Origin: TTA-H9 sp002071415
Lineage (GTDB): Bacteria > Bacteroidota > Bacteroidia > Bacteroidales > TTA-H9
Assembly (NCBI GenBank): GCA_035411425.1
Contig: DAONSX010000007.1
Span: forward strand, 1 to 59,148
DNA: 59,148 nt
Reading direction: 5' to 3'
Shown one piece after another: positions 25,569 to 34,243 of this stretch; the stretch's first letter is position 1, and each line of letters starts with the position of its first letter. Made by a program: the position numbers and the translations under genes. The notes under the pieces are model-generated. The model had not been told where the DNA came from and ran no database searches. It was given only the letters and a program-made list of their open reading frames with translations.

Positions 25569-26021
25569 CTATGAAACTTGCAATATCTTATGTTTTATGT
25601 TGTTGAAAATGAATTCGTCTCCTGCTTTTTTCCCTTTCATGGCTTCGAAGATGGGCACCTGAGGTGAAATTACGAACCAAGTATCGCCATTTACCTTAAT
25701 CTTGCCCAGACCAACTGCTACAAATATCTTCTGGCGATCGGTAATCACAATCGAACCAAATTCTATATTTTGTGATTCCTCTTCTGGATTAATCTTCCTT
25801 AATATATCGAGTTGTTCCAATATTTTATTGTATTGACTGACAAACATTTCGCTCTTCTGAAGATATTGCGATCGGTAGGATTCATAGATATCCAAAGTAT
25901 TTACCTCTTCCTGAGCAGCTTGTATGGCTTCTTCAATCGCAAGCCTCGTTCTCTCGGCAGCCGATTCGAGAGTTTCTACAGCTACTTCATATATCTTCTT
26001 CTTTAATGAATTCTGTTCCAT
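25569..26021 (-). CDS. GreA/GreB-like transcription factor
   Basis: 150 residues. The N-terminal about 75 residues are a predicted antiparallel coiled coil rich in Glu/Ala; the C-terminal half (about 85-150) resembles the FKBP-like domain of GreA/GreB (VISPQVPIFEAMKGKKAGDEF). Gre factors bind the RNA polymerase secondary channel and promote transcript cleavage, using acidic residues at the coiled-coil tip. The tip here (NTLDIYESYRSQYL) carries Asp and Glu, but conservation of the catalytic pair is uncertain. I recall this Bacteroidota family often being mislabelled as an oxoacyl-ACP synthase. The leader carries an apparent intrinsic terminator (26045-26092). Confidence 0.7.
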   Translation of the reverse strand: MEQNSLKKKIYEVAVETLESAAERTRLAIEEAIQAAQEEVNTLDIYESYRSQYLQKSEMFVSQYNKILEQLDILRKINPEEESQNIEFGSIVITDRQKIFVAVGLGKIKVNGDTWFVISPQVPIFEAMKGKKAGDEFIFNNIKHKILQVS

Positions 26022-26044
26022 AATCGGTTTAACTTGAATAGGAT

Positions 26045-26092
26045 AAAAAAAAACCTCCCGACAAAGGAGACATTTTATGCCGGGAAAGGTTT
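26045..26092 (-). terminator. Leader terminator / attenuator upstream of the GreA-like gene
   Basis: Read on the minus strand, AAACCTTTCCCGGC (26079-26092 region) pairs with GTCGGGAGGTTT (26051-26062) and is followed directly by nine T residues (26045-26053, sharing the end of the stem). This is a standard intrinsic terminator shape. It begins at the predicted transcription start and ends about 25 bases before the ATG at 26021, so it can only act on the GreA-like gene's own leader or on a short leader RNA. Confidence 0.55.
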
Positions 26093-26097
26093 CTTTG

Positions 26098-26126
26098 CAA
26101 ATATATAAAGAAATGAAATATGCAAA
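26098..26126 (-). promoter_or_regulatory. Promoter of the GreA-like gene
   Basis: Minus strand TATATTTG (26098-26105) fits TAnnTTTG, with TTTG (26123-26126) 17 bases upstream. The spacing is slightly short of 19-21. The predicted start near 26091 places the hairpin at the very 5' end of the transcript. The remainder of 26127-26342 holds no recognised feature. Confidence 0.5.
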
Positions 26127-26342
26127 TGAATTTTAATAAAAAATTTATAAGTGTTTGCGCTCATCTTTGCCATTCATTCCTCCCTGTTTTTTTACCAATT
26201 TTTTTCTTCTAAAAGCTCGATTTATGCGCCGATTCTTTGTTCGTTGTTTAACGATCGTAATTTTTGGAGAAGGTTCGGGAAAATTTTAGTCAAGGTTTTT
26301 ATAGAGATGGTATCCATAGAAAGCTTACCTTTGTTGAGGTGA

Positions 26343-26900
26343 ATGTGTAATATTATGGATAACAAATTCAGTCATCCTGTTTACCATCGTAATGTAGTGG
26401 AGATGCTGGCATTGGCCTTTGAGTATTGCCGGTTCATGGAAAAATTAGAAAGTATAGATAAGGAAGGTCTGGCCTCATATTTACTCAAAGTATTGCCGCT
26501 GCTATACGTGAAAGGAGAATTATTGCCCGAAATCGAAGCTGAGCATCCTGAAGCCAATGAACGTTTCGTGATAGAAGAAGAATGGGAAGGGCTTTTTAAT
26601 TATCTCAGACTCATATTAGATTCCGACGATATTTATTACACCTTCGATCCTCCGGCTTATGGCTGGGGAGAAAGTTTAAGGACCAGTCTGGCAGAGCATC
26701 TGGCCGATATTTATCAGGATATGAAAGATTTCGTGTTATTGTATCAGAAGAATTCGCTTGCTGCCAAAGAAAATGCAGTAGCCGAATGCCGCCGGCTTTT
26801 CCTCGAACATTGGGGCCCTCGTGTCGCATCTTGTTTGCTTGCTTTCCATTTTATGTATCATGGAGGCGAAAAATCTTATTTTACCGACCCAGAGCAATAA
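26343..26900 (+). CDS. DUF5063 protein
   Basis: 185 residues (or 181 from the ATG at 26355). All-helical, acidic, no signal peptide or membrane helix. It resembles the DUF5063 family of Bacteroidota (YCRFMEKLESIDKEGLASYL near the start, WGPRVASCLLAFHFMYHGG near the end). The function is unknown. It lies 63 bp before the GT2 fusion gene on the same strand; this pairing, close to the DnaQ-like exonuclease, suggests a conserved neighbourhood, but this is from memory only. Confidence 0.7.
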   Translation: MCNIMDNKFSHPVYHRNVVEMLALAFEYCRFMEKLESIDKEGLASYLLKVLPLLYVKGELLPEIEAEHPEANERFVIEEEWEGLFNYLRLILDSDDIYYTFDPPAYGWGESLRTSLAEHLADIYQDMKDFVLLYQKNSLAAKENAVAECRRLFLEHWGPRVASCLLAFHFMYHGGEKSYFTDPEQ

Positions 26901-26963
26901 GATATTTTATGCTATCGTTAATTAGGCTAACATATTCATTTATGCTTTTCTACCTTTCCTTCG

Positions 26964-28925
26964 ATGAAACTTTCAATCATTATCGTCAATTATAACGTTG
27001 AATATTTTCTTGAACAATGCTTGCATTCAGTAAGGCGAGCCTGTAAAAACCTCGAGGCAGAAATATGGGTGGTCGATAACAATAGCGTGGATGGCTCGTT
27101 GATGATGCTGAACGAAAAATTTCCCGAAGTAAAAATAATTGCCAATAAAGAAAACCTGGGGTTTGCCAAAGCAAATAATCAAGCTATACGTGAGGCAGAA
27201 GGAGAATATATTCTCTTGCTGAATCCCGATACCCTAGTGGAAGAGGACACATTCGAAAAAACCATAGCCTTTATGGGTTCACATCCTGATGCAGGTGGGT
27301 TAGGAGTGAAGATGGTAGATGGCAAGGGAAAATTCCTGAAAGAATCTAAACGAGGCTTACCTACTCCTTCGGTGGCTTTTTTCAAGATGACAGGACTAGC
27401 AAGAATATTTCCCCGCAGTCCTTTGTTTGCCCGTTATTATCTTGGCCATCTTTCCGATGATGAGATTCACGAAGTTGAAATCCTTTCGGGTGCTTTTATG
27501 CTTTTGAGACGTGAAGTGCTTCAAAAAACCGGTTTGCTCGATGAAGATTATTTCATGTATGGGGAAGACGTTGATTTGTCGTACAGAATTTTGAAGGCCG
27601 GATACAAGAATTATTACTTTCCACTCACGCGTATCATTCATTACAAGGGTGAAAGTACACGTAAGAGCTCGGTCAATTATGTCTTTACGTTTTATCAAGC
27701 CATGGCCATTTTTGCCAGAAAGCATTTTTCGGCCGGCTTGGCACGCAGGTTCAACTTTTTTATCAATCTGGCTATTTTTTTGAGGGCTAGTCTTTCTCTT
27801 TTGCGGCGATTTGCTCAATACGTTTTTTTACCCTTGCTGGATGCTGCCTTGGTTTATGGTGGTATTCTGGTGATGAAGAATTACTGGGAGGGTTTTATCT
27901 TTCAGGGATATGGACAATACCCCCCACTTTTCGTTTACATCATTTTACCGGCTTATATTGTTGTCTGGCTACTTTCGGTGTATTTGAGCGGAGGCTACGA
28001 CAAACCCTTTCGTTTAGGAAAGGTTATTCAGGGAATTGCGCTGGGTACTGTGATTATTTTGGCTGCTTATGCGTTATTGCCCGAAAATTTGAGATTTTCG
28101 CGCGCTCTGATTCTTTTTGGTGCATTATGGGCTATTATCAGCATGATACTGACTCGCGTAATTCTTCATTTGAGTGGTATCGATCAATATCACCTGGCTG
28201 TAAACGAGAATAAACGATTTCTGATAGTTGGGAAAAATAACGAATGCGATCGGGTGGCCGAAATCCTGCGTAATGGAATCCACAGACCGGCTTTTATTGG
28301 TTATGTAGCCATCGATCCCCTTCAGCAACAAGCCAACGGTTTTATCGGAAATGTACAACAAATGAACGAAATTATTCGAATCTATGGTATCGATGAAATC
28401 GTTTTTTGCGCCAGCGATCTTACGGCTCAATTCATCATCGATCAAATGTTGAAACTTCAAGATAAATCCATAGAATTCAAAATTGCACCTCCCGAAAGCT
28501 ATTCTATCATTGGCAGCAATTCTATAAGCACTTCGAACGATCCTTTTATCGTCGACATCAGCAGCATAACCAGTCGTCGCAACAAGCGTAATAAGCGGAT
28601 GGCAGATCTCTTCCTCGTTTTCTTGCTAATGCTCACTCTTCCTGTTAATATTTGGTGGGTCGAAAATAAATTCGGATATCTGAAAAATCTTTTCCTTGTG
28701 CTAATAGGTCGCAAAACCTGGGTAGGCCTCATGGATATGCCGGGCTGGGGAGAGCCATCTTCTGCAGTTAAACCTGGAGTTTTATGCCCTGACGATGCCT
28801 ATCCTTCCGAACACTTAACATCTCAAACCGCGTTCAACCTTAATTTGCTCTATGCCCGAAATTACAGACCTTTGGATGATTTCAGTATCGTATTCAAAGG
28901 CTTTCGCAATCTTGGACGAATTTAA
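26964..28925 (+). CDS. Family 2 glycosyltransferase fused to a membrane and CoA-binding-like domain
   Basis: 653 residues. Residues 1-240 are a GT2 glycosyltransferase of the rhamnosyl/WcaA type (LSIIIVNYNVEYFLEQC, ENLGFAKANNQAI, LLLNPDTLVEE, MYGEDVDLSYRILKAGY). Residues about 265-410 hold five or so membrane helices. Residues about 418-535 look like a Rossmann CoA-binding-like domain (KRFLIVGKNNECDRVAEIL, IDEIVFCASDLTAQFII), the same arrangement as the N-terminal half of polyprenyl glycosylphosphotransferases such as WbaP, but without the catalytic sugar-transferase domain. A last membrane helix lies near 545-565. It may elongate a lipid-linked surface glycan; the acceptor is unknown. Confidence 0.82.
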   Translation: MKLSIIIVNYNVEYFLEQCLHSVRRACKNLEAEIWVVDNNSVDGSLMMLNEKFPEVKIIANKENLGFAKANNQAIREAEGEYILLLNPDTLVEEDTFEKTIAFMGSHPDAGGLGVKMVDGKGKFLKESKRGLPTPSVAFFKMTGLARIFPRSPLFARYYLGHLSDDEIHEVEILSGAFMLLRREVLQKTGLLDEDYFMYGEDVDLSYRILKAGYKNYYFPLTRIIHYKGESTRKSSVNYVFTFYQAMAIFARKHFSAGLARRFNFFINLAIFLRASLSLLRRFAQYVFLPLLDAALVYGGILVMKNYWEGFIFQGYGQYPPLFVYIILPAYIVVWLLSVYLSGGYDKPFRLGKVIQGIALGTVIILAAYALLPENLRFSRALILFGALWAIISMILTRVILHLSGIDQYHLAVNENKRFLIVGKNNECDRVAEILRNGIHRPAFIGYVAIDPLQQQANGFIGNVQQMNEIIRIYGIDEIVFCASDLTAQFIIDQMLKLQDKSIEFKIAPPESYSIIGSNSISTSNDPFIVDISSITSRRNKRNKRMADLFLVFLLMLTLPVNIWWVENKFGYLKNLFLVLIGRKTWVGLMDMPGWGEPSSAVKPGVLCPDDAYPSEHLTSQTAFNLNLLYARNYRPLDDFSIVFKGFRNLGRI

Positions 28926-29052
28926 ATCGGCTGATTTCGTATGAATCTCGTCTTACTTATTGATGACAGAAAACTCAAAAACCCAAATTTTTCGTTTATG
29001 GAATCGTCGATGGTTTATCATGGACCAATTCAGGTCTATACGTTATTTATTC

Positions 29053-29060
29053 TAATTTTG
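29053..29060 (+). promoter_or_regulatory. -7 box upstream of the exonuclease gene
   Basis: TAATTTTG fits TAnnTTTG and lies 30 bases upstream of the ATG at 29091. No TTTG is found at the -33 position. Confidence 0.35.
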
Positions 29061-29090
29061 CCTTAGAAATGAATTATTTGCTAAAGGAAA

Positions 29091-29927
29091 ATGAATTTAA
29101 AACTAACCAAGCCACTTGCATTTATCGATCTTGAAACCACTGGTTTAAACGTTGGCCACGATAGAATTGTCGAAATCAGTATTCTGAAGGTATATCCCGA
29201 TGGGACAACCAAATCCTATACTCGCCGCATAAATCCCACCATTCCTATCCCGGCCGAGGTGACACGCATACATGGGATTACCGACGATGACGTAAAACAT
29301 GAACCTGAATTTTCGAGTTTAGGTGCAGAGATTGCCCAATTTATAAAGGATTGTGATCTGGCAGGTTACAATAGCAATAAATTCGACATACCTCTACTCA
29401 TGGAAGAATTTCTTAGAGCTGGGATAGAGTTCGATTTAAAAGGCAGGAAGTTGATCGATGTGCAGAACATTTTTCATAAGATGGAACCTCGAAACCTGGA
29501 GGCTGCATATAGATTCTATTGCAATAAGGACCTTGTAAATGCCCACTCGGCCGAAGCCGACATTCAGGCTACCTATGAAATCCTTCTGGCTCAGATTGAA
29601 CGATATGCCGGCAAAGAAGTCGAGATGACCCAAGATTCCAGCCCGCTCTTATTCGACAACACCACTTCAACCTTGCATCAGCTTTCTTTTCATCACAAAA
29701 ATGTCGATTTTGCGGGTCATATTATTTATAATGAGCAAGGAAAAGAAGTGTTCAATTTTGGAAAATATAAAGGAAAGTCGGTTGAAGAAATTTTCCGCAA
29801 GGAACCTTCCTATTATGACTGGATGATGAAAGCCGAATTTCCGCTTTATACCAAGAAAATCATTGCGGCTATCAAGCTTCGAGGGTTCAATAAGGGCCGG
29901 AATAATTCGAACGAAGGAAAAGTTTGA
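29091..29927 (+). CDS. DnaQ-like 3'-5' exonuclease with C-terminal ExoX-like domain
   Basis: 278 residues. The DEDDh exonuclease fold is clear: Asp13 and Glu15 in FIDLETTGLN, a middle Asp in GYNSNKFDIPLL, and the His/Asp of AHSAEADIQATYE. Residues about 220-262 (FNFGKYKGKSVEEIF, YYDWMM) match the DUF3820 / ExoX-like C-terminal domain. These proteins degrade single-stranded DNA or proofread; this one is not a full polymerase III subunit and likely acts in repair or RNA/DNA turnover. Confidence 0.9.
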   Translation: MNLKLTKPLAFIDLETTGLNVGHDRIVEISILKVYPDGTTKSYTRRINPTIPIPAEVTRIHGITDDDVKHEPEFSSLGAEIAQFIKDCDLAGYNSNKFDIPLLMEEFLRAGIEFDLKGRKLIDVQNIFHKMEPRNLEAAYRFYCNKDLVNAHSAEADIQATYEILLAQIERYAGKEVEMTQDSSPLLFDNTTSTLHQLSFHHKNVDFAGHIIYNEQGKEVFNFGKYKGKSVEEIFRKEPSYYDWMMKAEFPLYTKKIIAAIKLRGFNKGRNNSNEGKV

Positions 29928-29955
29928 GATTTTTATTTTGTTATCGAAAAATATG

Positions 29956-29963
29956 TAATTTTG
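29956..29963 (+). promoter_or_regulatory. -7 box upstream of rpmG
   Basis: TAATTTTG fits TAnnTTTG, 29 bases upstream of the rpmG ATG. A TTTG at 29937-29940 lies only 15 bases upstream, shorter than consensus spacing. Confidence 0.4.
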
Positions 29964-29992
29964 CACACTTAATTCAAAATGGATACCGAGAG

Positions 29993-30181
29993 ATGACAAA
30001 GAAAAATAAAGAAGCAAGAGTACAGGTAATTCTGGAATGCACCGAACAGAAGAACTCGGGCGTGCCAGGCATGTCGAGGTATGTTACTACCAAGAACAAG
30101 AAAAATACCCCTGGCCGCCTCGAACTGAGGAAATACAATCCATATTTGAGAAGAGTTACCGTTCATAAAGAAATTAAATAA
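29993..30181 (+). CDS. rpmG: 50S ribosomal protein bL33
   Basis: 62 residues starting MTKKNKEARVQVILECTEQ, with MSRYVTTKNKKNTPGRLEL and a KYNPYLRRVTVHKE end. This is the Bacteroidota bL33. It has a single Cys, so it is the zinc-free type and would not be a zinc-starvation replacement pair on its own. In relatives rpmB usually precedes it; here an exonuclease gene does, so rpmB lies elsewhere. Followed after 8 bp by the DUF4295 gene. Confidence 0.95.
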   Translation: MTKKNKEARVQVILECTEQKNSGVPGMSRYVTTKNKKNTPGRLELRKYNPYLRRVTVHKEIK

Positions 30182-30189
30182 ATTGTACT

Positions 30190-30345
30190 ATGGCAAAGAA
30201 AGTCGTTGCAACCTTACAAACTTCAGGAAAAGACTGGGCAAAGGTTATCCGTATGGTGAAATCGCCCAAGTCAGGCTCTTATATTTTTACCGAAGAGATG
30301 GTGCCCCACGATAAAGTAAAGGAATTTCTGGCTTCTCAGAAATAG
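30190..30345 (+). CDS. DUF4295 small protein
   Basis: 51 residues: MAKKVVATLQTSGKDWAKVI, then RMVKSPKSGSYIFTEEMV and a KEFLASQK end. It is the small basic DUF4295 protein that follows bL33 in nearly all Bacteroidota; a ribosome-associated role is likely but not shown. It is co-transcribed with rpmG and closed by the terminator at 30372-30418. Confidence 0.9.
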   Translation: MAKKVVATLQTSGKDWAKVIRMVKSPKSGSYIFTEEMVPHDKVKEFLASQK

Positions 30346-30371
30346 TTTTTTCATAAGCACTTCTGCAAAAA

Positions 30372-30418
30372 AACAGGGAGCCTTCGAAAAACAAAAGGGG
30401 GCTCCCTGTTATTTTATT
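30372..30418 (+). terminator. Intrinsic terminator after rpmG-DUF4295
   Basis: A perfect 11-bp stem (AACAGGGAGCC at 30372-30382, GGCTCCCTGTT at 30400-30410) is followed by ATTTTATTTT. It separates the ribosomal pair from ftsY. Confidence 0.85.
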
Positions 30419-30444
30419 TTAATAAGTATATTTTGTTGACTACT

Positions 30445-31395
30445 ATGGCATTATTTTCATTTTTTGGTAAGAAGGAAAAAGAAGATCTCGACAAAGGATT
30501 GGAAAAAACAAAGCAATCGGTTTTTTCTAAAATTGCAAGAGCCATTGCTGGAAAATCGACGGTTGACGATCAGGTGCTCGATGAGCTCGAAGACATTCTC
30601 ATTGGCGCCGATGTTGGGGTTGACACCACGCTTCGTATCATCGAGAGAATTCAAAAACGTGTAGCTCGCGAAAAATATATCCATACCTCCGAACTCAACA
30701 AAATTCTGAAAGAAGAAATTGTTGCCTTGCTCGAGGAACATCATTCGGGCCTGATACAAGGTTTCGACTTCGAAAAAGGGAAATATCCTTATGTGATTAT
30801 GGTGGTTGGGGTAAATGGCGTGGGTAAGACTACAACCATTGGAAAGTTAGCCTATCAATTTGCTCGGGCAGGGAAAAAGGTAATCCTCGGTGCTGCCGAT
30901 ACTTTCAGAGCCGCAGCCATTGATCAGCTTAAAATCTGGGGACAGAGGGCAAACGTCACCGTAATAGCTCAGGAAATGGGTGCCGACCCGGCAGCTGTGG
31001 CTTTCGATACCTGCAACTCGGCCTTGGCTAACGATTATGACGTGGTGATCATTGATACTGCCGGCCGTCTTCACAACAAGTTGAATCTTATGAATGAACT
31101 TTCAAAAATCAGAAAAGTCATTCAAAAAGTCATCCCCGAAGCTCCTCAGGAAGTACTGCTTGTATTGGATGCTTCGACCGGCCAAAATGCCATCGAACAG
31201 GCTCGACAATTCACTTCGGCTACCGAAGTAAATGCCATTGCCCTCACCAAACTCGATGGAACAGCTAAGGGAGGTGTGGTTATCGGCGTCTCCGACCAGT
31301 TTAAAATTCCAGTGAAATATATAGGTGTGGGTGAAAAAATCGATCAGCTTCAACTCTTTAACCGCACCGAATTCGTTGACAGCCTTTTTAGATAA
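30445..31395 (+). CDS. ftsY: Signal recognition particle receptor FtsY
   Basis: 316 residues from the ATG at 30445 (a TTG at 30433 is in frame). An NG-domain GTPase: N-domain helices to about 95, then G1 VGVNGVGKTTTIGKLA, the DTFRAAA box, G3 DTAGR, and G4 TKLDGTAKGG. FtsY docks ribosome-SRP complexes at the inner membrane. The acidic A-domain of Proteobacteria is absent, as usual in Bacteroidota. The order bL33-DUF4295-ftsY is the phylum norm. Confidence 0.96.
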   Translation: MALFSFFGKKEKEDLDKGLEKTKQSVFSKIARAIAGKSTVDDQVLDELEDILIGADVGVDTTLRIIERIQKRVAREKYIHTSELNKILKEEIVALLEEHHSGLIQGFDFEKGKYPYVIMVVGVNGVGKTTTIGKLAYQFARAGKKVILGAADTFRAAAIDQLKIWGQRANVTVIAQEMGADPAAVAFDTCNSALANDYDVVIIDTAGRLHNKLNLMNELSKIRKVIQKVIPEAPQEVLLVLDASTGQNAIEQARQFTSATEVNAIALTKLDGTAKGGVVIGVSDQFKIPVKYIGVGEKIDQLQLFNRTEFVDSLFR

Positions 31396-31511
31396 TCTAG
31401 AAGATTTTTTTACGGAAAGATGGACAAATCTAAACCTGTTCTTTTGTCCTATTCCAGTTTTTTATTTGTTTCGACATAGATCCTAAAGAGGATTCGAAAG
31501 AATTTATCTTG

Positions 31512-31586
31512 TGGGATGTACAGGACTCGAACCTGTGACTTCCACCCTGTCAAGGTGACACTCTAAACCAACTGAGTTAACATCCC
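31512..31586 (-). tRNA. tRNA-Val(GAC)
   Basis: Read on the minus strand: acceptor stem GGGATGT pairs with ACATCCC; the D-arm contains AACTCAGTTGGTT; the anticodon stem TCACC/GGTGG encloses loop TTGACAG with anticodon GAC; the T-arm contains GGTTCGAGTCC. Discriminator A is at 31512 and CCA is not encoded. 75 nt. It is head-to-tail with no other tRNA. Confidence 0.93.
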
Positions 31587-31673
31587 GATTATGGCTTACA
31601 AAATTAGCAAGTTTTTCCCTACTCACAAGATTCAGGCAGTTTTTTGAGTGAATTCTCATTTTCTTTCTGAATT

Positions 31674-33485
31674 CTATTCCAAAAGAATATTCACTGAGAC
31701 AGTGCCTGGCCCGGCGTTGATGCAAAGCACCGGTGAGCCTTCCGATACGAATAGGGGAGGCTTGCCTATGAGTTTTTCCAATTCCCTGGTATACCAATTG
31801 GCCGTTTGTATATTATTGAAATGAGTGATGGCATAATTCCAAACCTCTCCTGTCTTGAGCAATTTCCTGATTTTTGCCATGACCATTTTTGCAGCTCCGC
31901 TTTCGGTTACCGATTTACCATTCTCATGAGTCTGGCCATCACTTCCGACTATGATTACAGGTTTAATATTCAAGACATTGGCAATGAATCCCTTCATAGG
32001 GCTAAGTCGCCCACTTTTTACCATGTATTTTGTAGTAGTGCAGCTAACGAGCATATAAATTTTTTCTTTCCATTGTTTGATAGCTTCGACAATTTCATTG
32101 TGCAAAGCGCCTTCAGATGCCATTTGCGCGGCTCGTAGGACGAGTAGGCCTAATGAACCCGAAAGTTTAGCCGAATCGATTACCGTAGTCATTTTCCTAT
32201 TTTCGACAGCTATTCTGGTGGCAGCCTGATGGCTGTTGTTCCATGTGCCACTCATGGCCGAACTGATATGCAGGCTGATTACCGAATCGTATTGAGTAAA
32301 CAGGTACGAATAGCGGTTCATCAAGTCTTTAATGGAAGGTTGAGAGGTCGAGGGATAGACTTTCGACGAAAAGAACATTTTTCGAAAGTGTTTACCCGAT
32401 AAGCTTAAACCGTCGAGAAAATAATTTTCTCCAAAATGAACATTGAGAGGAATGACATGGATTTGATAACGATCGAGTAAATCACGTGGAATGTCACAAG
32501 TAGAATCGGTAAGTATGGCTACTTTTGACCTTTGGCTCGAAGCGACGGTATTTTGAAACGCCATGTCGTCGACTTTTTGATAAATAATTTGTCCATGATT
32601 CATCAGGCGCTTAAAGACTCCGGAGGGGTTGTCGGTATGGATGTGGATACGGGTTTTACTCGAAGAGCCGGCAACAACTAACGAATCTCCCATAAAAGAC
32701 ATCTCCTTCTTGATTTTTTGCTGATCGATGCCATTACCACTAATTAGAGCTTCGGTACAGTATCTGAAGGTTATTTCGTCGTGAAAGATAGGCGATAATT
32801 CTTCAACCTTACTGGCTTGATGAGAAGTAAGTAGAATTTTGATTCCTTTTTTTAAAAGATCGATAATTCCTTCTAAAAACAATACAAAGGCCTTGGCACC
32901 GGCATCTACGACGTTTGCTCTTGCCAGTACCTGCAATTTTATTTTTGTTTGTTCCAGAGATATTCTGGCCTTGTCGATCGAATTTTCTAACAATATGCTG
33001 AAATCATTGATGGAATCTTTAATTTGATAGATAAAATCAGCCCATTCTCTGATGACGGTTAAAATAGTTCCTTCAACAGGATTGGTGACGGCCTGATATG
33101 CATACTTTACCGATTCTTTCAAGGCCATGGCAAAGTTTGCAACGCTCAGGGACTCGGTGGGCCCTATGCCTGTACTGAAGCCATAGAGAAACTGTGCGAA
33201 TATGATCCCTGAATTCCCTCTTGCTCCGATTAATGCGGCATTGGCTAACGAATCTACAGTGGTTTTTACGTCGCGGTTGGGTTCTACCATATCGATGATA
33301 GAGCGCATGGTAGAGGCAAAATTTGTGCCTGTGTCGGCATCGGCTACAGGGAAAACATTGATTTTATTGAGCTGATGTTGATTTTCAAATATTTTATTGG
33401 CACCCGCCAAAAAACCGTAATATAATGCCCTCCCATCGATATAATTCAACTGTTTTTCGATCGAGTCGCCCTTCCTATTTTCCAT
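31674..33485 (-). CDS. Fatty acid kinase FakA fused to a DegV/FakB fatty-acid-binding domain
   Basis: 603 residues. The N-terminal DhaL-type kinase domain (about 15-215) has NVFPVADADTGTNFAST, GARGNSGIIFAQFL and PVEGTILTVI; a FakA middle segment (about 230-305) follows. From about 318 the DegV fold starts (VAILTDSTCDIPRDLL), with TSQPS for the fatty-acid carboxylate and HISSAMSGTWNNSHQAA. In Firmicutes FakA phosphorylates fatty acids presented by separate FakB proteins, to make acyl phosphates for phospholipids. Here both partners sit in one chain. The usual DGDTG of the kinase reads DADTG. It may pass exogenous fatty acids to acyltransferases such as the PlsC-type at 25.0 kb. It stands alone, 87 bp from the tRNA. 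Confidence 0.88.
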   Translation of the reverse strand: MENRKGDSIEKQLNYIDGRALYYGFLAGANKIFENQHQLNKINVFPVADADTGTNFASTMRSIIDMVEPNRDVKTTVDSLANAALIGARGNSGIIFAQFLYGFSTGIGPTESLSVANFAMALKESVKYAYQAVTNPVEGTILTVIREWADFIYQIKDSINDFSILLENSIDKARISLEQTKIKLQVLARANVVDAGAKAFVLFLEGIIDLLKKGIKILLTSHQASKVEELSPIFHDEITFRYCTEALISGNGIDQQKIKKEMSFMGDSLVVAGSSSKTRIHIHTDNPSGVFKRLMNHGQIIYQKVDDMAFQNTVASSQRSKVAILTDSTCDIPRDLLDRYQIHVIPLNVHFGENYFLDGLSLSGKHFRKMFFSSKVYPSTSQPSIKDLMNRYSYLFTQYDSVISLHISSAMSGTWNNSHQAATRIAVENRKMTTVIDSAKLSGSLGLLVLRAAQMASEGALHNEIVEAIKQWKEKIYMLVSCTTTKYMVKSGRLSPMKGFIANVLNIKPVIIVGSDGQTHENGKSVTESGAAKMVMAKIRKLLKTGEVWNYAITHFNNIQTANWYTRELEKLIGKPPLFVSEGSPVLCINAGPGTVSVNILLE

Positions 33486-33733
33486 AAATTAGTCTTGATT
33501 AAAATTTTATTCCTTCACTCTATATAGAACCTCATTATGGATAAAATTCTTTAGGCTGAGGATCTTTGCGTTCTTCGGTAATAAGAGAAAGTGCATTCCC
33601 AAGAAAATAAATTCCAAACTTGAGATACAATATTTTGTATGGAACGATTGTCTATTTTTCAATTCGAAAGGGCTGCAAAATTACTCAAAATATAATATGG
33701 TCATTATTCATACAGAAAAATAGCAGAGGTCGT

Positions 33734-34243
33734 TTATTTTAGTTTCGAGCATTTCTGACCTAATTGGCCATTTCGTATCCAGGCATTCAGGGTATCTATT
33801 CTTTGAGATTCATCAAGAGAAATTTTACAGCGGTATAATTCAATAAATGGATTGGTGTCTGCAATCATTTGAAGCAACTGATGTTGCGAGGGCAAATCTT
33901 TAAAAGCGGCATATTCTTCATAAGTAAGCCTTAAGAATGCCGTGCCGGGTTGAATTCCCTTTTTGTCGAGCAGGTAGCCTTGTTCCAGTAAAACAGGATA
34001 GCGGAAAGAATTTCCATATTTTAGGTCTTGGGGGTGAGGGTAATGTAGAATGGAATCTTTATTTTGGCTTAGCACAATGGGAACTAAATTCACGTAGTTA
34101 TAACGTGTTTTATATACCATGAGAGGAGCAGGCGTTTGCGAATAAGCTGTTTGTTGAGGTTGCTGAGTGGTTTGCCGGCCTGTTTTACAAGCTGCCAACA
34201 GAATGAGAAACGAAAGAAGATAAAGAGGAAAGGTTTTATTCAT
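33734..34243 (-). CDS. Lipoprotein of unknown function
   Basis: 169 residues. A lipoprotein signal ends LLAACK (Cys19), then a Gln/Thr-rich linker. The rest is a small domain of unrecognised family with many Tyr and Leu. It overlaps the antiporter gene upstream by 8 bp, so the two are translated together; a role linked to ion homeostasis or envelope stress is only a guess by association. Confidence 0.7.
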   Translation of the reverse strand: MNKTFPLYLLSFLILLAACKTGRQTTQQPQQTAYSQTPAPLMVYKTRYNYVNLVPIVLSQNKDSILHYPHPQDLKYGNSFRYPVLLEQGYLLDKKGIQPGTAFLRLTYEEYAAFKDLPSQHQLLQMIADTNPFIELYRCKISLDESQRIDTLNAWIRNGQLGQKCSKLK

